Shown piece after piece: positions 42,614 through 47,480 of a stretch of 47,480 nt of DNA. Under the pieces are notes generated by a model. That model did no database searches, had not been told where the DNA came from, and saw nothing but the letters and a program-made list of their open reading frames with translations. The first letter of the stretch is position 1, and each line of letters opens with the position of its first letter. A program made the translations under genes and the position numbers. The DNA comes from JBCBKL01 sp963922565 (GTDB lineage Bacteria; Pseudomonadota; Alphaproteobacteria; Rhodobacterales; Rhodobacteraceae), in assembly GCA_963922565.1 (NCBI GenBank), contig CAWUIQ010000021.1, positions 1 to 47,480 of the forward strand. Direction: 5' to 3'.

Positions 42614-44143
42614 CTAGACCACTTCGCCCGCGTCGAGCCGCCCGAGAAGTGCGGCGGCTTCGGCCAGCACGGTTTCGCGCCGTGTCTCGTCCATCCTGTC
42701 CCAGGTCCGGTACATGTTGCCCATCCGCGGGTTGTTCGAGAAGCGGTCGCGATGCCGGTTCAGAAAGTCCCAGTAGAGCAGATTGAAGGGACAGGCCTTT
42801 TCGCCCGTCTTGTCGCCGACCTTGTAGTCGCAGGATTTGCAGTAATCCGACATCCGGTTGATATAGGCACCGGACGACACGTAGGGTTTTGACGCGATGA
42901 CCCCTCCATCGGCAAAGAGCGACATGCCGACGACGTTTGGCGCTTCGACCCATTCGAACGCATCGGCATAGACGGCGAGGTACCATTCGCTCACGGCTTG
43001 AGGATCAAGTCCGGAAAGCAGGGCAAAGTTCCCGGTCACCATCAGCCGCTGGATATGATGGGCATAGGCTTCGTCCCGTGTCTGTTCGACCGCCTTGGAG
43101 ACGCAGTGCATCCGCGTCTCGCCACCCCAGTAGAAATCGGGCAAGGGCCGGTTATGCCCCAGTGCGTTGCCGTTCGGATAATCCGGCCCTTCGAGGAAAT
43201 AGATGCCGCGCACGTATTCCCGCCAGCCGATGATCTGGCGGATAAAGCCTTCGACCGCGTTGATGGGCGCATGACCCGCGCGCCATGCATCCTCGGCCGC
43301 CTGACAAACCTCGACCGGATCCAAAAGCCCGATGTTGAGGTAGGGTGAGAGGATCGCGTGATAGAGAAAGCGGTTGTCGCTCAGCATCGCGTCCTGAAAG
43401 TCACCGAATTTCGGCATGGCATGTTCGATGAAATGGGCCAGCGCTGCCTCGGCCTGATCCCTGTCAGTGGCGAACCAGAATGGGCGCAAGGCCCCGAAAT
43501 TGCTGGGAAACTGCCGCTCGACCAGATCGAGGACCTCGGCCACTGTTTCGTCGGGCTCAAACCGCAGCGGCCCGTCAAAGGTCACGTCGTCCGGGGCGGG
43601 TTTGCGGTTTTCGTGATCATAATTCCACTTGTCCCCGGCGGGCTGGTCGCCCTCCATCAAGAGCCCTGTCTTGCGCCGCATGTCGCGATAGAAATACTCC
43701 ATCCGCAGCGCCTTGCGCCCATCGGCCCAGCGTTCGAATTCGGCGTGTGACGCGATAAACCGGTTGTCTTCGACGATCTCGACGTCAAGCGGCGCGGCCT
43801 GCAGCGCCTCGATCAGGCGGAATTCACCCGGTTCGGTGGCGATGACCCGGGACGTTCCGTGGTGATCCGCACGCCGCAACAGCTCGCCCACGATGGATTG
43901 CGTGTTTTCGCTGTCATCCAGTTCCGAATAGGCAACCGTCCAGCCATCATCCCTAAGACGCGCCGCGAACTTTCGCATCGCGGCAAGGATAAGGGCGATC
44001 TTTTTGGGGTGGTGCGGCACATAGGTGCCTTCGGCCATTACTTCGGCCATGACGACGATATCGCTGGCCTTGTCGGCCTTTTCCAGCGCCGCGATGTTGG
44101 GCGACAGCTGATCGCCAAGGATCAGAACCAGACGCGCTACCAT
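42614..44143 (-). CDS. phrB: FeS-type bacterial cryptochrome/photolyase
   Basis: The product (509 aa) is of the PhrB/FeS-BCP class: the N-terminal photolyase-related domain (LVLILGDQLSPNIAAL) and C-terminal FAD-binding helical domain with GGETRMHCVSKAVEQT and HIQRLMVTGNFALL. Four cysteines, Cys347, Cys435, Cys438 and Cys451 (DYCKSCDYKVGDKTGEKACP), have the same spacing as the [4Fe-4S] ligands of Agrobacterium PhrB. That enzyme repairs (6-4) photoproducts and binds a lumazine antenna; the same job is likely here. It overlaps the SDR gene by 7 bp. Confidence 0.95.
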   Translation of the reverse strand: MVARLVLILGDQLSPNIAALEKADKASDIVVMAEVMAEGTYVPHHPKKIALILAAMRKFAARLRDDGWTVAYSELDDSENTQSIVGELLRRADHHGTSRVIATEPGEFRLIEALQAAPLDVEIVEDNRFIASHAEFERWADGRKALRMEYFYRDMRRKTGLLMEGDQPAGDKWNYDHENRKPAPDDVTFDGPLRFEPDETVAEVLDLVERQFPSNFGALRPFWFATDRDQAEAALAHFIEHAMPKFGDFQDAMLSDNRFLYHAILSPYLNIGLLDPVEVCQAAEDAWRAGHAPINAVEGFIRQIIGWREYVRGIYFLEGPDYPNGNALGHNRPLPDFYWGGETRMHCVSKAVEQTRDEAYAHHIQRLMVTGNFALLSGLDPQAVSEWYLAVYADAFEWVEAPNVVGMSLFADGGVIASKPYVSSGAYINRMSDYCKSCDYKVGDKTGEKACPFNLLYWDFLNRHRDRFSNNPRMGNMYRTWDRMDETRRETVLAEAAALLGRLDAGEVV

Positions 44144-44799
44144 GGTACGGTTTCACCTTTCCAGTCGTAGAAATTGCCCGTGTCCTCAGGTTTCAGCCCT
44201 TCGATAACGCGGGTCAGGTTCCCGGTCGCCTCATCCGGCGAAACCGCCGGGTGTCGGCCCAGATACTTTTCTGTGAATGGTGTCGCGACCGTTCCGGGAT
44301 GCAGGGCCACGATCGTGCTGTGCGGATGGCTGCGGGCAAGCTCGATGGCCGAGGTTCTGATGATCTGGTTCAACGCGGCCTTGGCACTGCGATAGCTGAT
44401 CCAGCCGCCCAGCCGGTTGTCACCGATTGATCCCACACGAGCCGAAAGGGCCGCAAAAACCCCTGGCCTGTCGCGGGGCAAAAGGCGGGGCGCGTGCCGC
44501 AGGATCAGGGCGGGGCCGATGGCGTTCAGGGCGAATTGGTCAGCCATGGCCTGCGCATCAATGGCCCTGACGGTTTTTTCCGGCGCAGCCCCGGCGATTT
44601 CAAGCGCGCCGGTCGTCACGATCACCCGGTCGAACGGCCCGATGCCGGCAAGCGCCGCATCGATCGCACCGGGATCGGTCACATCAAGCCCGTCGTCGCG
44701 CCGCGACAACCCTGTGACCGAGGCGCCCTGCGCAGCATAGGCGGCGGTCAGCGCGCTGCCTATTCCGCCCGAACTTCCAATGATCAGAACGCTTTGCAT
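44137..44799 (-). CDS. Short-chain dehydrogenase/reductase
   Basis: The product (220 aa) is a compact SDR with the cofactor motif VLIIGSSGGIGSALT (about 4-18) and the catalytic pair in ISYRSAKAALNQ (Tyr-x3-Lys, YRSAK), preceded by a serine in LSARVGSIGDNRLGGW. It resembles the C-factor/CsgA-like SDR group. The substrate is unknown. Coupling with the photolyase gene by a 7-bp overlap is a recurrent arrangement I recall in Roseobacter genomes; a metabolic link is not apparent. Confidence 0.9.
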   Translation of the reverse strand: MQSVLIIGSSGGIGSALTAAYAAQGASVTGLSRRDDGLDVTDPGAIDAALAGIGPFDRVIVTTGALEIAGAAPEKTVRAIDAQAMADQFALNAIGPALILRHAPRLLPRDRPGVFAALSARVGSIGDNRLGGWISYRSAKAALNQIIRTSAIELARSHPHSTIVALHPGTVATPFTEKYLGRHPAVSPDEATGNLTRVIEGLKPEDTGNFYDWKGETVPW

Positions 44800-44836
44800 T
44801 GCGGGCTAGATAGCCGGGGGCCCGCAGGCTTCAACA

Positions 44837-45601
44837 TCAGGCCGTCAGCAGGTTCAGCGACGTCGCCTTTCTGATCGCGTGGGCTGTTGTCTGGGCCTCC
44901 AGTGCCTCGCGGGCCATGCGCATGTGTTTTTCGACCGTGGCGATGCTGATCCCCATGATGTCAGCGATATCCTGCGTGATCTTACCGTCGGCGCACCACT
45001 TCAGCACTTCGAGCTGGCGCGAGGTCAGGGGCCGCAGCAGCCCGGTCTGGGGCAAGCTGGCAAGCCGCAGATGGAAGGTGTTGCAGATCATCTCGATCGT
45101 TTGGCCGTGTCTTTGCCAGACGACATCCAGGCTGGACTGATCGACCCCGGCTGGCCCGCCAAGGCCGATAACGCCACGCATCCCCGGAACGATGGCGTTC
45201 AATCCACCCATATAGCCGGAGATAAAGCCGAACTGGGCATTGATCTCCCACAGGCGCATCAACTTGGGCGTCAACGCCTGGCCATGGCTGCGGATCGCAT
45301 CGGGAAAGCTGACAAAACCCCTGTTCCTTGCGGCCCAGCTGAACATCACGCCATGCAGATAGAGTTTTTCGCCCAGCACGATTTCGGTGTATTCGGGGGG
45401 GCCGTGCATCAGCACGATGGTCTCATCGACAGACCCGGCATAGCCTTGGGTCGGCAGACAGGTACCGCTGTAGAAGATCTGTGTCAGCCCGTACTGGGGC
45501 AAGGACTGGTAAACCACATCCCAGGCGTCCGACACCGACCGGGCGGTTACGATTTGACCGATAATGCTGGTGACTTCGGTCTTTTCGGCAGACTTGGTCA
45601 T
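44837..45601 (-). CDS. LuxR-type transcriptional regulator without a partner synthase
   Basis: The product (254 aa) has an N-terminal autoinducer-binding-like domain (about 15-165) and a C-terminal LuxR helix-turn-helix (about 188-245; LTSRQLEVLKWCADGKITQDIADIMGIS, split here at LTSRQLEVLKWCADGK and ITQDIADIMGIS). No luxI-like gene is in the window, so it is a solo. The region that in TraR/LuxR carries the conserved Asp-Pro (after the tyrosine, before the tryptophan) reads YTEIVLGEKLYLHGVMFSW, with no Asp-Pro, so a classical acyl-homoserine-lactone ligand is doubtful. It ends 38 bp before the SDR start and is divergent from the leuA leader. Confidence 0.88.
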   Translation of the reverse strand: MTKSAEKTEVTSIIGQIVTARSVSDAWDVVYQSLPQYGLTQIFYSGTCLPTQGYAGSVDETIVLMHGPPEYTEIVLGEKLYLHGVMFSWAARNRGFVSFPDAIRSHGQALTPKLMRLWEINAQFGFISGYMGGLNAIVPGMRGVIGLGGPAGVDQSSLDVVWQRHGQTIEMICNTFHLRLASLPQTGLLRPLTSRQLEVLKWCADGKITQDIADIMGISIATVEKHMRMAREALEAQTTAHAIRKATSLNLLTA

Positions 45602-45761
45602 CTTACTGCATCCGTCACTGAAAAGGTTGGCTGAAAAATATCCCCGACCATGCCCGGCAGCGCCCGCTGAGGCAAGTCAGGAATTTCATGCCATGGGTCG
45701 CTTGATAACGCAGGAGAAAAAAGACCCTTCTCATTTCGCCTTGGCGGCGTATAACGGCGAT

Positions 45762-45839
45762 ATGTTCAAGAACGCGCATAACCTTCCATTGGGTGCCCCT
45801 GCGGCGCTGCGCGACCTTCTGCTCCTAATCCGCCTCTGA
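45762..45839 (+). CDS. leuL: leu operon leader peptide (25 aa)
   Basis: A 25-codon frame upstream of leuA encodes eight leucines, including four consecutive ones at 45816-45827 that use four different codons, CTT CTG CTC CTA, then Ile-Arg-Leu-stop. It ends GAPAALRDLLLLIRL. Its stop codon lies inside the 5' arm of a hairpin. This is the classic layout of transcription attenuation by leucyl-tRNA supply. The start is uncertain: no good ribosome site precedes ATG 45762, which fits a leaderless transcript, but the frame is open further upstream. Confidence 0.8.
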   Translation: MFKNAHNLPLGAPAALRDLLLLIRL

Positions 45840-45882
45840 GCGTGCCATAAGGCGCGCCCGCTCAGAGGTAGGTTTGCGCGCC
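45833..45882 (+). promoter_or_regulatory. Mutually exclusive hairpins of the leuA attenuator
   Basis: CCTCTGAGCG (45833-45842) pairs perfectly with CGCTCAGAGG (45859-45868). GGCGCGC (45851-45857) pairs perfectly with GCGCGCC (45876-45882). The two stems interlock, so only one can form. A ribosome stalled on the Leu codons leaves the first stem free to form; a ribosome at the stop codon covers its 5' arm and lets the second form. No U tract follows the second stem, so the stop mechanism may not be a simple intrinsic terminator. Confidence 0.72.
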
Positions 45883-45914
45883 ATGGATTTCGGAACAGAT
45901 CAAAGAGACACAAG

Positions 45915-47477
45915 ATGACCCAAGACCCAAACCGCGTGTTGATTTTCGACACGACCCTGCGCGATGGTGAGCAATCCCCGGGCGCAACCATGACCCATGC
46001 CGAAAAGCTGGAGATTGCGCAGCTGCTCGATGAAATGGGTGTCGACATCATCGAAGCGGGCTTTCCCATTGCCTCCGAAGGCGACTTTGCCGCCGTCAGC
46101 GAGATTGCGAAACAGGCGCAGAACGCCGTAATCTGTGGCCTTGCCCGCGCGCAGTTCGGCGATATCGACCGCTGCTGGGAGGCCGTGAAACACGCCAAAC
46201 AGCCGCGGATCCACACCTTCATCGGCACCTCGCCCCTGCACCGGGCCATCCCGAACCTCGACATGGACCAGATGGCGGAACGGATCGAACAGACCGTGAC
46301 CCATGCCCGCAACCTTTGCGACAATGTTCAGTGGTCGCCGATGGATGCGACCCGGACGGAATACGACTATCTCTGCCGGGTGATCGAGATCGCCATCAAG
46401 TGTGGTGCTACGACGATCAACATACCCGACACGGTGGGCTACACCGCCCCGCGCGAGAGCGCCGATCTGATCGCCCGCCTGATCGCGGATATCCCCGGCG
46501 CGGACGAGGTGGTGTTCGCGACCCACTGTCACAACGACCTGGGCATGGCGACGGCCAACAGCCTTGCCGCGGTCGAGGCAGGCGCCCGCCAGATCGAATG
46601 CACGATCAATGGTCTGGGCGAACGGGCGGGCAACACCGCGCTCGAAGAGGTCGTGATGGCGATGAAGGTCCGCCACGACATCATGCCGTTCGACACCGGC
46701 ATCGACACGACCAAGATCATGAACATCTCGCGCCGCGTCGCCTCCGTTTCGGGCTTTCCGGTCCAGTTCAACAAGGCCATCGTGGGCAAGAACGCCTTTG
46801 CCCATGAAAGCGGCATCCACCAGGACGGGATGCTCAAGAATGCCGAGACGTTCGAGATCATGCGCCCAGAGGATGTGGGCCTGTCTGCCACCAACCTGGT
46901 CATGGGCAAGCATTCCGGTCGCGCTGCGTTGCGATCCAAGCTCGAAGAGCTGGGGTTTGAGCTGGGGGATAACCAGCTCAAGGACGTGTTCGTGCGGTTC
47001 AAGGAGCTCGCCGACCGCAAGAAGGAGGTTTATGACGACGACCTGATTGCCCTGATGCGCACGTCATCGGATCCGGAATCCGAGCGGCTCAAGATCGTCA
47101 AGCTGGCAGTGCGTTGCGGGACGGAAGGACCACAGGTCGCTGATCTGGTGATGGAGATCGACGGCGAAAGCCACCAGACGACCCAAACGGGCGATGGCCC
47201 CGTCGACGCGACGTTCAACGCGGTCAAGGCGCTCTTTCCCCACGACGCGCGGCTGCAGCTCTATCAGGTGCACGCGGTTACCGAAGGCACGGATGCGCAG
47301 GCCACTGTTTCGGTGCGGATGGAGGAAGACGGACGGATCGTGACTGGTCAGTCCGCCGATACCGACACCGTCGTCGCAAGCGCCAAAGCCTATGTCCACG
47401 CACTCAACCGCCTGCTGGTGCGGCGCGAGAAGGCGGGCAAGGACAAGGCCGAGATCAGCTACAAGGACGTGAGCTGA
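45915..47477 (+). CDS. leuA: 2-isopropylmalate synthase
   Basis: LeuA (520 aa) condenses acetyl-CoA with 2-oxoisovalerate, the committed step of leucine synthesis. The TIM-barrel domain opens with VLIFDTTLRDGEQSPGATM and has the metal-binding THCHNDLGMATANSLAAVEA segment and INGLGERAGN. The middle subdomain has GKNAFAHESGIHQDGMLK. The C-terminal LeuA dimer domain (about 395-515) carries the leucine feedback site. Length is normal. Control is probably double: allosteric by leucine, and by the leader-peptide attenuator just upstream. It ends 3 bases before the window edge, so downstream genes are not visible. Confidence 0.97.
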   Translation: MTQDPNRVLIFDTTLRDGEQSPGATMTHAEKLEIAQLLDEMGVDIIEAGFPIASEGDFAAVSEIAKQAQNAVICGLARAQFGDIDRCWEAVKHAKQPRIHTFIGTSPLHRAIPNLDMDQMAERIEQTVTHARNLCDNVQWSPMDATRTEYDYLCRVIEIAIKCGATTINIPDTVGYTAPRESADLIARLIADIPGADEVVFATHCHNDLGMATANSLAAVEAGARQIECTINGLGERAGNTALEEVVMAMKVRHDIMPFDTGIDTTKIMNISRRVASVSGFPVQFNKAIVGKNAFAHESGIHQDGMLKNAETFEIMRPEDVGLSATNLVMGKHSGRAALRSKLEELGFELGDNQLKDVFVRFKELADRKKEVYDDDLIALMRTSSDPESERLKIVKLAVRCGTEGPQVADLVMEIDGESHQTTQTGDGPVDATFNAVKALFPHDARLQLYQVHAVTEGTDAQATVSVRMEEDGRIVTGQSADTDTVVASAKAYVHALNRLLVRREKAGKDKAEISYKDVS

Positions 47478-47480
47478 GGC

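Larger units (their letters stand above)
45602..45914. promoter_or_regulatory. 313-bp divergent region holding the leuA leader
   Basis: There is no large gene. It contains the promoter side of the LuxR-type gene, the leucine leader peptide (45762-45839) and two alternative hairpins (45833-45882). TATAAC at 45750-45755 is a fair -10 box; if used, transcription would start at or close to the leader ATG, making a leaderless leader peptide as known for the Sinorhizobium trpL transcript. The matching -35 is weak, so this remains tentative. Confidence 0.5.

Noticed and set aside
45564..45839. 91-codon open frame covering the leu leader
   Set aside because: Only the last 25 codons have the leader-peptide character; the upstream part overlaps the LuxR-type gene on the other strand and has no start signal.
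1..47480. Search by eye for tRNA, rRNA, CRISPR arrays, insertion sequences, integrases and phage genes
   Set aside because: No cloverleaf-like sequence, regular spacer array, transposase or integrase product, or terminal inverted repeats were recognised; a tool could still find degenerate ones.

Overview
The window is a GC-rich, tightly packed stretch of a chromosome, most likely from a marine alphaproteobacterium of the Rhodobacterales (Roseobacter group). The pointers are a cysteine-type formate dehydrogenase cluster of the FDH3 kind with DUF3305, DUF3306, DUF6494 and DUF6505 companions, a DUF6478 protein, a Hint_2-domain protein, many 4-bp stop/start overlaps, and an FeS-type bacterial photolyase. 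No rRNA, tRNA, CRISPR array, transposase or integrase was recognised. This assignment rests on recalled family distribution, not on a search.

Layout. 1-5.2 kb holds unrelated single genes: a 5'-truncated metallo-beta-lactamase-fold hydrolase, a Hint-domain protein, glutamine-dependent NAD synthetase and a secreted protein made of about 19 MORN repeats. 5.4-6.2 kb is a visibly AT-richer methyltransferase gene that looks acquired. 6.4-8.8 kb is a DeoR-type regulator overlapping glpD, behind four helically phased CGAAA repeats. 8.8-26 kb is a large formate dehydrogenase locus. Its minus-strand arm has DUF6505, a degenerate biotin/lipoate-ligase-fold protein, an Mrp ATPase and DUF6494. A cytochrome fused to a shortened TupA-like binding domain and a convergent multi-[4Fe-4S] protein follow. 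The plus-strand arm has DUF3305, DUF3306, a TorD-type chaperone, a small Tat protein, the alpha, beta and gamma subunits, a WD40-cytochrome c fusion, a 41-residue membrane protein, and a response regulator/histidine kinase pair.

26-29.6 kb is a minus-strand run with ilvD, a lipoprotein, DUF6478 and a small coiled-coil protein. 29.7-33.7 kb is a pair made of a very unusual ABC-type protein with a ruined ATPase site, a large insertion and a C-terminal cyclic-nucleotide-binding domain, then a CPBP intramembrane protease. 33.8-36 kb is accD-folC. A small membrane-protein gene, zapE and an MFS transporter follow. 38.7-41.5 kb is a minus-strand chain (ornithine-cyclodeaminase family, HAD, YaiI, S-formylglutathione hydrolase), then an AEC transporter. 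A photolyase, an SDR and a LuxR-type regulator come next. The window ends with leuA behind a clear leucine leader peptide and two mutually exclusive hairpins.

How it works together. Formate, for example from formaldehyde through S-formylglutathione hydrolase, would be oxidised by the periplasm-facing formate dehydrogenase, which passes electrons through beta-subunit iron-sulfur clusters to a cytochrome b subunit. The companions look like a maturation and electron-transfer kit, and the two-component pair probably controls it. The response regulator has an AAA+ domain but lacks the GAFTGA loop that contacts sigma-54, so it probably does not work through sigma-54. The most unusual items are the pseudo-ABC protein with its protease neighbour, the TupA-like/cytochrome chimera, the pseudo-ligase, the GAFTGA-less regulator, a hairpin-rich 335-bp leader region and the leu attenuator.
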